A stretch of DNA of 64,000 bases from positions 1,116,001 through 1,180,000 of the forward strand of contig NZ_CP043929.1 in assembly GCF_008632455.1 (NCBI RefSeq), written 5' to 3'. The position numbers and the translations under genes are program-made. A model generated the notes under the pieces. That model ran no database searches and had not been told where the DNA came from. It saw only the letters and a list, made by a program, of their open reading frames with translations. Positions 26,938 through 35,468 of this stretch are shown one piece after another. Within the stretch, counting starts at the first letter, position 1, and each line of letters opens with the position of its first letter. Origin of the DNA: Methylomonas rhizoryzae. Its GTDB lineage: Bacteria; Pseudomonadota; Gammaproteobacteria; Methylococcales; Methylomonadaceae.

Positions 26938-27414
26938 ATGCAAATTACTGATAAAACGGCTGTTTCCATCCATTATACTCTAACAAACGTCGACGGCGAG
27001 GCGCTGGATAGTTCGAGAGGTGCCGAGCCGCTAGTGTATTTGCACGGCGCGGGCAATATCATTGCCGGATTGGAAAATGCCTTGACCGGTAAAACCATAG
27101 GCGATGTTTTCGATGTCAGCATTCCACCTGCGGAAGCGTACGGCGAAGTGGTACCGGAAATGACCCAAGTGGTCTCCATCAAAATGTTCGAAGGCATGGA
27201 CGTGGAAGTAGGCATGCAGTTTCATGCGGACGTCAATTACGGAAGCGGCGTGATTACCGTAACCGAAATTAACGGCGACGACGTAACGATTGACGGTAAT
27301 CATCCTTTGGCCGGCGAGACGCTGAATTTTGCCGTAGAAGTGATCGACGTTCGGCCGGCAACGGCTGAAGAGTGGGCGCATGGCCACATTCATAGCGGCG
27401 GATGCCAGCATTAA
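26938..27414 (+). CDS. SlyD-type FKBP peptidyl-prolyl cis-trans isomerase
   Basis: 158 residues. The FKBP fold is split by an IF chaperone insert: an N-terminal part with YTLTNVDGEALDSS and PLVYLHGAGNIIAGLENAL, the insert (~70-125, with SIPPAEAYGEVVPEMTQVV), and the return strands HPLAGETLNFAVEVIDV. The tail AHGHIHSGGCQH is a short His/Cys-rich metal-binding end, shorter than that of E. coli SlyD. It catalyses proline isomerisation and likely binds nickel or other metals. It is followed 35 bp on by a small Cys protein. Confidence 0.9.
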   Translation: MQITDKTAVSIHYTLTNVDGEALDSSRGAEPLVYLHGAGNIIAGLENALTGKTIGDVFDVSIPPAEAYGEVVPEMTQVVSIKMFEGMDVEVGMQFHADVNYGSGVITVTEINGDDVTIDGNHPLAGETLNFAVEVIDVRPATAEEWAHGHIHSGGCQH

Positions 27415-27448
27415 TTAGCCTAGAGCAGCATTTTAACGCCATTGAGAT

Positions 27449-27655
27449 ATGAAATTTCATCCTTGCATAGACCAGTGCACGAAAGAAGGTAGCCATTGCG
27501 AAGGTTGCGGGCGCTCGCATCAGGAAATTGCCGGAACCAAGCAAATCGTGCAAGCTGCCGTGCAGTTCATCCGCCAGCAGGATTACGAAAATCCCGACGA
27601 ATTCGTTGCCGCCATCGCTAAAAGCATTTTAAAAAAATTGCAAAAGCCGGTGTGA
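27449..27655 (+). CDS. small Cys-containing protein, DUF1289-like
   Basis: 68 residues. The N-terminus MKFHPCIDQCTKEGSHCEGCGRSHQEIAG has four Cys in a CxxxC-x6-CxxC pattern like that of DUF1289 proteins, which also follow it with a GR-x2-EI segment. The remaining ~40 residues are a helix-rich tail not found in typical DUF1289 proteins. It probably binds a metal or iron-sulfur cluster. It is cotranscribed with the SlyD-type FKBP judging by spacing. Confidence 0.65.
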   Translation: MKFHPCIDQCTKEGSHCEGCGRSHQEIAGTKQIVQAAVQFIRQQDYENPDEFVAAIAKSILKKLQKPV

Positions 27656-27951
27656 GTTGCGAATCCGGATAGACGTGAACTGCCTGTTGCAATTTTCTCG
27701 GCCTAGCTTTTGTTCTTAACATTAAGTTACAGCACCCTGCGATTCGGCGGCGCGACGGCTCGCGCTGCCCGGTTTTTTTATTAAGCGGATTTCATGGCTA
27801 TGAACCGCATAATGGCTGTTAGTTTGTAATTCCGTGACTCTAGGTCTATGCTCTGTCCCGATGCAAGGATGATAAGCGCTTCACATTATCCCATGCCGGC
27901 GAGTGGCTTGCCCAAGTCTAATTTCACAGTCAATTCTTTAGGTAAACCTCT
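27656..27951. other. 296-bp noncoding gap ahead of the DUF2589 cluster
   Basis: Nothing credible is coded here. A T-run (cccggttttttt) near 27770-27780 follows a GC-rich but poorly folded stretch and may end the FKBP operon. The promoter of the DUF2589 cluster must lie in the right half but I cannot place it. Confidence 0.4.
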
Positions 27952-28443
27952 ATGGCCGACGCGGTTTCGCTCAAGGATTTAATCGAAGCATTGGCCGGTT
28001 CGGTAATTTCCGCGCAAGATCGTATAGAACAGCATCAGATAGCCAAGTTGGCTCAATATTTCGATGCGAAATCCAATCGGCCGATTTCCGTCAATATAAA
28101 GCTGCCGGATTTGTCCGTCGGTGCGGATGAAGAAGACGAAGTCGACATCAGCATACCGTTATTGGCTTTGGTGGGCTGTTCCACGCTGTCAATCAAAGCG
28201 ATGGACGTGGAGTTCGACGTGGATTTATCCGATGTGGGCGATCCGGAAGATGTCCAACATCCGCCTTCCGCTCAGGAAGGTGAAAATCAGACTTGGCACA
28301 ATTTGAAACCTTCCAAATCGATAGGTGTGGACTGGCGAGCGGCTGGCAGTAAAAAAATGGCGCGTTTGTCGCTCAAAGTCGAAGCGCAGGAGCCTACCGA
28401 AGGCATGGCAAGGCTGATTCAGCGGCTCAACAAATTAATTTAG
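27952..28443 (+). CDS. DUF2589-family protein A
   Basis: 163 residues. It shows the family pattern: an N-terminal helix MADAVSLKDLIEALAGSVISAQDRIEQHQI, then a beta-rich core with VDISIPLLALVGCSTLSIKAMDVEFDVDL. The motif of a PLL(A/S)L strand followed ~10 residues later by (V/I)xxVDxxF recurs in two further proteins of the cluster. There is no signal peptide. Function is unknown. First of six closely spaced rightward genes. Confidence 0.8.
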   Translation: MADAVSLKDLIEALAGSVISAQDRIEQHQIAKLAQYFDAKSNRPISVNIKLPDLSVGADEEDEVDISIPLLALVGCSTLSIKAMDVEFDVDLSDVGDPEDVQHPPSAQEGENQTWHNLKPSKSIGVDWRAAGSKKMARLSLKVEAQEPTEGMARLIQRLNKLI

Positions 28444-28471
28444 TCCCGGAAATCACACAAGAGGTGTAGTC

Positions 28472-29155
28472 ATGGCAGTAGCAGATCAGTTTAGAGGTTT
28501 ACCAATGGCGGATTTGATAGGCGGTCCGCTGATTGCCGCGAGCGACGCACAGGTCACCTTGGCCAACGCGACAGCGTCGTTTATTAAAACCGTCGGTTTT
28601 TTACCCAAATACACGAACGGTCAGTTAGACCAGAACGACCCTTACGGCGACATTCGCACGGCGAAATTCAAATACAACCGTCCGGTGGGAGCGGCGACGC
28701 CGGGTGACAACGGCTTGGTACCGACCGAAACGGTGGAATTGGAAGTGCCTTTGCTGGCGATAGTTAAAATTCCGTCATTGAGTATTACCAGCGTCGACAT
28801 TACTTTCGACATGGAAGTAAAAAGCTCGGAAAGCTCTAAAGAGACCGATTCCAGGTCCGGAACGTTGGAAGCCGAGGCGTCGGTAGGCTGGGGGCCGTTT
28901 AAAGCCTCGGTAAAAATCAGCGGTTCGATTTCTTCCGCGAAAGAACAAGCCCGTTCCACGGATAGTTCCGCGAAATACCATGTGGAAGTTCACGCGAAAG
29001 ACAGCGGCATGCCGGAAGGATTATCCAGAGTATTGGACATGATGAATGCGTCGATAGCGCCTAAGTCGGTATTGCCGGCACCGGCAAACAATGGTACGCC
29101 CGCTAATAATCAGGCTAACCGCAATGTCCAACAACCGGCGACTCCGAATGGATAA
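28472..29155 (+). CDS. DUF2589-family protein B
   Basis: 227 residues, the most typical DUF2589 protein here: RGLPMADLIGGPLIAASDAQVTLANATASFI at the N-terminus, then LEVPLLAIVKIPSLSITSVDITFDMEVKSS. A Ser/Glu-rich stretch (~125-170) and a second beta region follow, and the last 30 residues are Asn/Pro/Ala-rich and probably disordered. No membrane span or signal peptide. Ribosome binding site AGAGGTG. Function unknown; paired DUF2589 genes in tandem suggest hetero-oligomer formation (inference). Confidence 0.87.
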   Translation: MAVADQFRGLPMADLIGGPLIAASDAQVTLANATASFIKTVGFLPKYTNGQLDQNDPYGDIRTAKFKYNRPVGAATPGDNGLVPTETVELEVPLLAIVKIPSLSITSVDITFDMEVKSSESSKETDSRSGTLEAEASVGWGPFKASVKISGSISSAKEQARSTDSSAKYHVEVHAKDSGMPEGLSRVLDMMNASIAPKSVLPAPANNGTPANNQANRNVQQPATPNG

Positions 29156-29268
29156 GGTTCGGACGACGGGTTGACGGTTCTTTGGAGGCCAGCCTATCGC
29201 CGGCCTCGCTCGGTTTCCGGGGCCTGCGGTTACAAGTTTTGCGATCAATAGGTTTAACGTTAGCGTTC

Positions 29269-29532
29269 ATGTTCGATCTAACTGATGTCAGTTTCGTAAA
29301 ACGTATCGTTGTCGGTAACAACGATCCGGAGCGTATGCAATCCGAAGCTGAAATTCAACAGGCGGCTGCCTTGTTAAACCGCTGTTTAAGCGAGCCGCCC
29401 AAGGGGCGCATCATCGGCATAGAGAAAACCTTCAGCATTCTGAATATCGGCGAACATCAGGTGGTACTGCAATGTTTGATCTATCACGTCGGTTTCTCGC
29501 GTAAACCTTATTGGTTGGAGGACACTCAGTAA
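29269..29532 (+). CDS. hypothetical protein of the DUF2589 cluster
   Basis: 87 residues from ATG 29269; a TTG start at 29182 would add 29 residues of low-complexity sequence and is less likely. Neither has a strong ribosome binding site. The product begins MFDLTDVSFVKRIVVGNNDPERMQSEAEIQQAAALLNRC and ends GFSRKPYWLEDTQ. It appears soluble with mixed alpha/beta content. I do not recognise a family. Confidence 0.55.
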   Translation: MFDLTDVSFVKRIVVGNNDPERMQSEAEIQQAAALLNRCLSEPPKGRIIGIEKTFSILNIGEHQVVLQCLIYHVGFSRKPYWLEDTQ

Positions 29533-29560
29533 TGCAATCGGTTGCCGAGGATAACGGGTC

Positions 29561-30040
29561 TTGAAACAAGCGATCGCGACCTTCGACGATTTTTTGCGCG
29601 GCTTGCAACGTGAAGTTAGCTTGGCGCAAGCGGCTTTGCAAAAAAAACACGAGAGTTTGGTCAGGCGCTATTTCGACTTGCAAGCGGACGGCCAATTAAA
29701 AGCGATTAATTGGAAGGTTGAAATAGCCGATGCTAATGCCGCGGACGGCGAGGCTATGGAACTGCCCCTGCTGTCTTTGCTGCCGCTTACCCGGCATAAA
29801 GTGACCGAAGTTAGTTTGGAGTTTGCGGCCGACATCGTCGAAAACCGCACTAAATCCAACAGCGGTCGGGGAGCGTTAATGGTGGTGATAAAAAGGCGCC
29901 GATTTTGGAGTAAAGGCGGGCAACGCAAAATTAAAGTGATGTTAATCGGCGATCAGCCCGGCCGGGTAGAAGTGTATTTGGACGGGGTTTTGTTTAAAAC
30001 CGTCGATGGGGCGCGAATTGCGTCGGAATTGGAAGGTTAA
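29561..30040 (+). CDS. DUF2589-like protein C
   Basis: 159 residues from TTG 29561. An ATG at 29532 in another frame is stopped quickly, so the non-ATG start appears genuine. An N-terminal helix FDDFLRGLQREVSLAQAALQKKHES precedes a beta region with MELPLLSLLPLTRHKVTEVSLEFAADIV, matching the PLLxL / VxxVxxxF pattern of the two DUF2589 genes upstream. The C-terminal half is basic (VVIKRRRFWSKGGQRKIKVML). It looks like a divergent paralogue of the same family. Confidence 0.65.
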   Translation: MKQAIATFDDFLRGLQREVSLAQAALQKKHESLVRRYFDLQADGQLKAINWKVEIADANAADGEAMELPLLSLLPLTRHKVTEVSLEFAADIVENRTKSNSGRGALMVVIKRRRFWSKGGQRKIKVMLIGDQPGRVEVYLDGVLFKTVDGARIASELEG

Positions 30041-30071
30041 GCGGATGGGATGTTGCAAACGGGCCCTCTAA

Positions 30072-30338
30072 ATGGCTAAAAACGATGAGTTTGCTTTTCA
30101 GTTGTCGGAGCAAGACGAGCAATGCCTACGTGCGATTATGGCTGACAACAAGATTACGCCGTCTCGGCCTTTAAATCTCGATTTGCTAGGCTATAGCTTG
30201 TTAGCGGTAGCGTTGGCCTGCGGACTTTTTTTCTTGAAAGACAGTGTCTGGTTGACAAGCTGGGCCGGCGACTTCGCGGCGTCAATACGCAATGCTTGGG
30301 GTAGTGCGAGTCTTCCTAATTGGCTTTGCGAACCATAA
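30072..30338 (+). CDS. small single-pass membrane protein of the DUF2589 cluster
   Basis: 88 residues. A polar N-terminus (MAKNDEFAFQLSEQDEQCLRAIM) is followed by one clear transmembrane helix at ~38-56 (LGYSLLAVALACGLFFL) and a short Trp-containing tail. No family is recognised. It could anchor the otherwise soluble DUF2589 products at the membrane, which is inference from order only. Confidence 0.55.
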   Translation: MAKNDEFAFQLSEQDEQCLRAIMADNKITPSRPLNLDLLGYSLLAVALACGLFFLKDSVWLTSWAGDFAASIRNAWGSASLPNWLCEP

Positions 30339-30374
30339 GCATCAATAAAACGGTACCATCGACAGGAGAAAGCG

Positions 30375-30812
30375 ATGACGACATTCAAGTGTCAACCCAA
30401 AATAGCCGCCATTGGCATAGTCTGCGCAATGACGGCTGTGGTGGCCTACGGCAAGGATTCGATGGTAGGAGTTTGGTCCGGTCAGGTAGCCGGCAAGACG
30501 AACAGACCGGTCTCTGTCACGTTGAACATAGAGCAAGACGACAGCTTGGGTCAGGCTGCGGGTAGCATTGAGTATGGCTTGCCTTGGCAATGCAGCTTGA
30601 ATTTGCAATACGACGGCGAACGCGAAAGTAACGGCGCGAAGGTGTTCTCTTTGTCCATTCCGCTCATCGCGGCCGCGCCGGGGCCGCACTGCCAAGTCTT
30701 GATCGGCGGTTTTGTATCCGTTTTAACAACGGACTCGGGGACTTTATCAACCCTAGTCGTAACCCGCTACAACGACGTCAAAGACAAAACTACACTAACC
30801 CGCCGTCCATAG
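30375..30812 (+). CDS. hypothetical exported protein
   Basis: 145 residues with a strong ribosome binding site (AGGAG). A signal peptide is visible (basic start, AAIGIVCAMTAVVAYG hydrophobic core, cleavage near residue 26). The mature part is beta-rich, starting VGVWSGQVAGKTNRPVSVTLNIEQDD, which resembles small lipocalin- or calycin-like secreted folds but I assign no family. Cys residues near residues 76 and 106 could form a disulfide. It is the last rightward gene of the DUF2589 cluster. Confidence 0.65.
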   Translation: MTTFKCQPKIAAIGIVCAMTAVVAYGKDSMVGVWSGQVAGKTNRPVSVTLNIEQDDSLGQAAGSIEYGLPWQCSLNLQYDGERESNGAKVFSLSIPLIAAAPGPHCQVLIGGFVSVLTTDSGTLSTLVVTRYNDVKDKTTLTRRP

Positions 30813-30997
30813 GCGATTTCCAGCGAAAAACTATAGTCAACCGACGGGTCTTTTGTCCGGTTACAACGCTCGAAAACACCTACTTAATGCCACTACTATG
30901 AAGCTCTTTTTGAGCTGGTCGCCGCACCCAAATGGCGTCTTCGAGGGTGTGCATTCTTGGCAGCGGCTTTAATCATTCACCGAGCGGGGGACTTGTG

Positions 30998-31300
30998 TTA
31001 TTCCCCTTTGCCTCCGCTAGCCGGAGCAATGTCCAGTTTGCACTGTCCGCGAAAATAATCCCATGCCAAGCAACGCTGTCCGGTATCGGGGTTTAGGCAC
31101 CAAGTATCGATAGGGACGCCGTTACGCATCACGGCTTCGGTTTTCCAACCGTCTGCCAGACATTTTTGGACGGCCGGGTTAGGCATGCGCTGCGCAGCCG
31201 CGGGCTGCGCAGCGTAAGGTGGTGCCGAGCATGCCGATAACAGCAATAACACACATCCTGCCGCAATCGAACAGGGCCGCGGCAACGTGAGTGCGATCAT
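30998..31300 (-). CDS. small lipoprotein, DUF333-like
   Basis: 100 residues. The signal peptide ends in a lipobox LLSAC (Cys about residue 24), so the protein is lipid-anchored. The mature segment contains NPAVQKCLADGWKTEAVMRNGVPIDTWCLNPDTGQRCLAWDYFRGQC, similar to the DUF333 (putative hemolysin-associated) pattern NPAxxyCxxxGG...CxxxxG..C..W. Four Cys likely form two disulfides. Its start overlaps the stop of the upstream protease gene by 4 bp (ATGA), so the two are translationally coupled; it may be a chaperone, inhibitor or partner of that protease. Confidence 0.75.
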   Translation of the reverse strand: MIALTLPRPCSIAAGCVLLLLSACSAPPYAAQPAAAQRMPNPAVQKCLADGWKTEAVMRNGVPIDTWCLNPDTGQRCLAWDYFRGQCKLDIAPASGGKGE

Positions 31301-33978
31301 TGCGCCGCTCCCGGCATCGCTTGACGCTGTGCTGCCGGGAACACGGCTTTGTCGGCGGAATCGACATGCTTTTTAAACAAGTGTTGCGCGGTGCGTTGCA
31401 TTTTAGGCGCTTCGGTGCTTTGGGTTTTGTTAGTGTCCAAAAAGGTTAAGGTGCGATTGCCGTCGGCAGTTTGGGCGATGCGTACTTTTCGTGCTTTAGC
31501 GAATTTATCGGGCAGTTTTTTACCGTTGTAGGCGCTATGACTGCCCGAGCTAGCGGTAGCTGCTGCCGTCGATTTTGCGGCGATTGCGTTCGCGGTTTTG
31601 CTTGCGCCGCTTTGCGCTGCACCGAATAGCGAATTTACCGACACATAACCCCAGGAATACGACGTGTTGTTTAGCTCGTCGGATTCCGCCACTACATTTT
31701 CGTCGTCTATCCACAGCGCCATGTAGTAATAGCCGTTGGGAATAAAATTGCCGTTCGCATCCAAGTAGAGATCGAAGAGGTAGGGGTTGCTATCGTCGCG
31801 ATAAAACAGGTAGCCGGCCTCCAAAGTAGAGGAGGTGCGGTCGCTTACCAGTTTGTAAGTGTTGGCTGAGCTATCGGGTAAGAATTCGGAATCGGTTAGG
31901 ACCAGATTAATGTTCCAGCCGGCTGTGGCGGTAGCGCCGCCGTTGTTGCTGACTTCGTAAGTCAATTCGCCCAGGCCGCTGTAGTCGTCCCAAGATGCAT
32001 ACCACGTGTCTATACTCAGGTCGGCCGAATTGTTGGATAAGCTGACAATTGCGCTTGCGGGCGAAACATTATTGTTTTCGTCGGATTCGCGCACATCGTT
32101 TTGGTCGTCAACCAGTAGAGCCATGTAATAATCCCCGGGCTCCAAAGTTTGCGGAATCTGAAATTCGATACCGTTGCCTTCATCGATACTGCGGTATGCG
32201 CTGCCGCCCGTGTCCATGCTAAACGGTATCGCCTCGTAGACTACGTAAGTGTCGTTGGCGTTGATGATTGAATCGGTTGAAAGCAGCAAGCTGACGGTGA
32301 TCCCACTGGGTGCTTCGCCGGTTCCGCCGTTCAGAACCTCCCATTCCAGTTCACCGTGGCCGCCGATGTTATAGTCTAAGTCGGCGCTCCAGTTCTTGAT
32401 TTGCAAATCCGGCAAATCGCCGTTATCGGGAGGCACGGGATCAGGCGTGGGTGTGACGTCGCCGTTCGGACCGTCTTCCAAAATCCACATTTGGAACGTG
32501 ACTTGCGGGAAAAAATCGTAAGGCATCCAGAAAAAGCCGCCATCGCCCCAGCCGGTCCCCCAGGAATTGATCACTTTCACGGCTCCGCCGACTTTGTTGT
32601 TGTCGTAACCCACCGCAGTGACGGCGTGACGGCCGTGCGGTCCGTTATTATTGCCGTTGGTAGAGTTGTAGACCGAGTTTTCCCCTTTCAAGTTATAAAA
32701 TTGATCGTAAACCTCTATGCCCAACACGACGGGCTTGCGTTGTGCCAGTGCACCCTTCAAATCGCTTAAATTGCTTAAGGTACTGCGTTTTAAGGCTTTA
32801 AATTTGGAGGCTTGCTCGAAGGCGGCTTGGCTGGGTGTCGCGGTAAAATCTTGGTCGGTATACGGCATCCGGTCCAGGGTTGCCGCACCTTTTTCGATGA
32901 TCAAGTCCAGCGCATCGTAGATTTGTGAACCGTTGTCCTGACCACCGTTGATTTGGTTATAAATAAAAGCCGGGCTGAACAAGTGGGTATTGGTATTTAG
33001 TGACCAATTCATCTCGGCTTGTTCTTGGTAACTTTTCAATGCGTAACCGGTAGCCCAGGCGACGCAACTGCCTTGCTGGCCTTGGTCGCCGGGTGTGGGG
33101 AAATCGCCGCTAAGATCCACCGCTTCCGGCTCGGTCGGCGGAGCGCCGGGGGCACCTAACAAGTTAGAAGCCAAATGCGAGCGGTCGAAGGTCGAATAGG
33201 TTTTAGCGTCGACCTCTTGAGCGCCGGTGCCTTTGTCGTCGCTGCCTTGTTCTACGTTTATCAGCACATCGGCTGTGGCGCTGTAGACTTTGCCGTCGGT
33301 GACTCGATAAGGCAAAGTGATTTGGCCGGTAAAGTTAGGGGCTATGCTGACGTAAAGTACCCCGGATTGCGGATTTAAATAAGCAAAGTCGTAACCGACC
33401 CCGGAGATGTCGGCGCTTAAGTCATAATTTAACGTATCGTTGTCCGCGTCATCACCGATCAGTTGGGGCTGTAAATACGGAACTGCTGGGTCGGCGTTAA
33501 AGCTTAAGGAATGCGCCCTAGGTATTTTGTTGCCGGCCGGCCCTACTCCTATTTGTGTTTCTACACTGTTGTTGCTGGTATCCGCATCCTTTTTATGAAA
33601 CTTGACCGACGAAACGCTGCTGAATTCGCCTAGGGAGCTGCCGGTCAAAGCGACTGTCCAGTTTTTACTTTCGCCCGGACGTAGGCGATTGGTTCTGCAG
33701 GTTAATTTTTTCAATCGTTTGGCTCTTTTACTGGCGAAACGACAGCCTTTCGAGGCGGATTGAAAGGTCGTGTTATCCGGCAATTGTTGGGTAACGACTA
33801 TGGTCCTAGCCACTTTGCTGCCAATGTTGTCCACATTGACCGACAAATTTATCGTATCGGCTTGGCTAACCACGCTCGGACTGGCGATTACTGTTAGTTT
33901 TAAATCGGTGCCAAGTGCCAACGCGGACTGATGGGCAATTGACAGTAAGCCTAGAAACAGTATTGAGCTTGCTTTCAT
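31297..33978 (-). CDS. exported papain-family (C1A) protease with CARDB-like domains
   Basis: 893 residues from ATG 33978, chosen for GGAGG at ideal spacing. A signal peptide is followed by a CARDB/DUF11-like Ig domain (~30-150), a cadherin-like region (~155-245), and a papain-like catalytic domain (~285-500). The catalytic Cys is C305 in GDQGQQGSCVAWATGYAL, the His H451 in GRHAVTAVGYDN and the Asn N471 in VINSWGTGWGDGGFFW, with the preceding QGQQGS supplying the oxyanion Gln. Two more CARDB-type domains (~520-780) bind or position substrate or surface. There is no N-terminal propeptide of the cathepsin type. It is cotranscribed with the lipoprotein and convergent with the DUF2589 cluster. 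Confidence 0.88.
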   Translation of the reverse strand: MKASSILFLGLLSIAHQSALALGTDLKLTVIASPSVVSQADTINLSVNVDNIGSKVARTIVVTQQLPDNTTFQSASKGCRFASKRAKRLKKLTCRTNRLRPGESKNWTVALTGSSLGEFSSVSSVKFHKKDADTSNNSVETQIGVGPAGNKIPRAHSLSFNADPAVPYLQPQLIGDDADNDTLNYDLSADISGVGYDFAYLNPQSGVLYVSIAPNFTGQITLPYRVTDGKVYSATADVLINVEQGSDDKGTGAQEVDAKTYSTFDRSHLASNLLGAPGAPPTEPEAVDLSGDFPTPGDQGQQGSCVAWATGYALKSYQEQAEMNWSLNTNTHLFSPAFIYNQINGGQDNGSQIYDALDLIIEKGAATLDRMPYTDQDFTATPSQAAFEQASKFKALKRSTLSNLSDLKGALAQRKPVVLGIEVYDQFYNLKGENSVYNSTNGNNNGPHGRHAVTAVGYDNNKVGGAVKVINSWGTGWGDGGFFWMPYDFFPQVTFQMWILEDGPNGDVTPTPDPVPPDNGDLPDLQIKNWSADLDYNIGGHGELEWEVLNGGTGEAPSGITVSLLLSTDSIINANDTYVVYEAIPFSMDTGGSAYRSIDEGNGIEFQIPQTLEPGDYYMALLVDDQNDVRESDENNNVSPASAIVSLSNNSADLSIDTWYASWDDYSGLGELTYEVSNNGGATATAGWNINLVLTDSEFLPDSSANTYKLVSDRTSSTLEAGYLFYRDDSNPYLFDLYLDANGNFIPNGYYYMALWIDDENVVAESDELNNTSYSWGYVSVNSLFGAAQSGASKTANAIAAKSTAAATASSGSHSAYNGKKLPDKFAKARKVRIAQTADGNRTLTFLDTNKTQSTEAPKMQRTAQHLFKKHVDSADKAVFPAAQRQAMPGAAQ

Positions 33979-34089
33979 GGGTGCCTCCACTGCGAGAGAA
34001 GTGCGAGCGATAGGTTGCGATAACCGAATGTTATACGAATAATTTTATGCGTTAGTCTAATCTGCAAACAGGCGATTGCAAATCGAAAT

Positions 34090-34146
34090 CTCTTAGTTTG
34101 TACAACGCGTCGATTACGATGATTTTTCACATGAATCACTGTTGAC
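34090..34146. repeat. 57-bp direct repeat, copy 1
   Basis: Matches 44672-44728 in the same orientation at 52 of 57 positions, beginning ctcttagtttgtacaacgc. This copy lies at the point where the relic integrase loses similarity to full-length integrases, suggesting it is a recombination or insertion scar. Its identity (element end or regulatory region) is unknown. Confidence 0.8.
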
Positions 34147-34323
34147 AGTTACTTAACCGATAAGCCTCTTGCTTGCTACCTTTTTTAGTGGGTGTAACTT
34201 CAACTAGATAGCGGTCGATTAATTCGCCTGATGTCGTTCTTTCTGCTTCGCTACGATCTACAGAAGTGGCCCCATTGGTTTGAACAGTAAATCGATGATT
34301 TAAAGTGAAATCCCTGCCATGGT

Positions 34324-35154
34324 TTAGGCGGCCAACTTGAGGGTTGGCACCCCATCGTTATACGCCTGATGAGGCGTTTTTCGTTTCAAACTGGAATGCG
34401 GTCGTTCGTGGTTGTACCACTCGAAATAATCCAGGATTGAAGCGCGGGCTTGGCCGACGGAATCGTAGGCATGCAGGTAAACCCGCTCGTATTTGACCGA
34501 TCGCCATAGGCGCTCAACAAAGACATTATCCCGCCAAGCACCCCGACCGTCCATACTGAGCAGACAGCCCTGACCTTTCACGGCATCGACAAACGCCTTG
34601 GCGGTAAACTGGCTGCCTTGGTCAGTGTTGACGATATCCGGCTTGCCGTAGCGCTTGAAAGCCTGTTCCAGCACGTCCACCGCATGACAGGCTTCCAGCG
34701 TAATCGCCACCTTGGCGGCCAGGACTTTGCGAGTGGCCCAGTCGACGACCGCCGTTAAATACGCGAATCCTTTGGCCAGCGGGATGTAGGTGGTATCCAG
34801 CGCCCAGACCTGATTGGCACGGTTGATGGTCATGCCCCGCAGCAAGTAGGGATAGATTTCATGCCCCGGCGTCTTCTTGCTGGTATTGGGTTTGCAGTAC
34901 ACGGCTTCGATGCCCATTTTCGCCATCAAGGTTTTCACATGCTTGCGGCCAATCGGGATGCCTTGCCGATTCAGCTGATCCCGTAACTGGCGAGCGCCCA
35001 TGAATGGGTGTTTCAGGTGCAGTGCGTCGAGTCGGCGCATGATGTCAACTTCGCGCTCCGGAACCGGCTTGGGCAGGTAGTACACACTGCCGCGACTGAT
35101 GCCTAATAGCTTGGCCTGCCGACCAATCGGCAATTTGGATTGACGGTCGATCAT
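34324..35154 (-). CDS. IS3-family transposase OrfB (DDE integrase domain)
   Basis: 276 residues from ATG 35154 (MIDRQSKLPIGRQAKLLG). An HTH_21 segment (RQLRDQLNRQGIPIGRKHVKTLM) is followed by an rve integrase core with the three acids: D in WALDTTYIPL, D in NTDQGSQFTA and E in RDNVFVERLWRSVKYE. The end YNHERPHSSLKRKTPHQAY is the family C-terminus. Its start overlaps the orfA stop (ATGA), and the frame also stays open upstream through orfA, permitting either coupling or frameshifting to make the fused transposase. Confidence 0.92.
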   Translation of the reverse strand: MIDRQSKLPIGRQAKLLGISRGSVYYLPKPVPEREVDIMRRLDALHLKHPFMGARQLRDQLNRQGIPIGRKHVKTLMAKMGIEAVYCKPNTSKKTPGHEIYPYLLRGMTINRANQVWALDTTYIPLAKGFAYLTAVVDWATRKVLAAKVAITLEACHAVDVLEQAFKRYGKPDIVNTDQGSQFTAKAFVDAVKGQGCLLSMDGRGAWRDNVFVERLWRSVKYERVYLHAYDSVGQARASILDYFEWYNHERPHSSLKRKTPHQAYNDGVPTLKLAA

Positions 35155-35468
35155 CGCTTTGCGCTCAGCAATCCCGCCTGGGTGAGCGCGCCTTCTAAAA
35201 AATCGTTCTCCAATGTCAGTTGACCGATTTTCGCGTGTAGGGCTTGCAGATCGACGGGGGGCGATTCCGGCTCCGCGGGCTTCCCAAACACCTCGGCGGC
35301 CCGCTCGCTCAGCTGCTTCTTCCAATCGACAATCTGATTTTGATGAACCTCGAATTCCTGGGTCAACTGCCCCAAGGTTTTATCGCCCGCCAAGGCCGCC
35401 AGGGCGACTTTGGCTTTGAAGGCCGGTGAATGTTTTCTTCGCGGTTTTTTAGACATCTTCTGCTCCAT
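35151..35468 (-). CDS. IS3-family transposase OrfA (HTH protein)
   Basis: About 105 residues from ATG 35468; ATG 35456 (MSKKPRRKHSPAFKAKV) is equally possible. It holds the HTH_Tnp_1 pattern PAFKAKVALAALAGDKTLGQLTQEFEVHQNQIVDWKKQL followed by a leucine-zipper-like helix. It directs binding to the IS ends together with OrfB. Confidence 0.9.
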   Translation of the reverse strand: MEQKMSKKPRRKHSPAFKAKVALAALAGDKTLGQLTQEFEVHQNQIVDWKKQLSERAAEVFGKPAEPESPPVDLQALHAKIGQLTLENDFLEGALTQAGLLSAKR

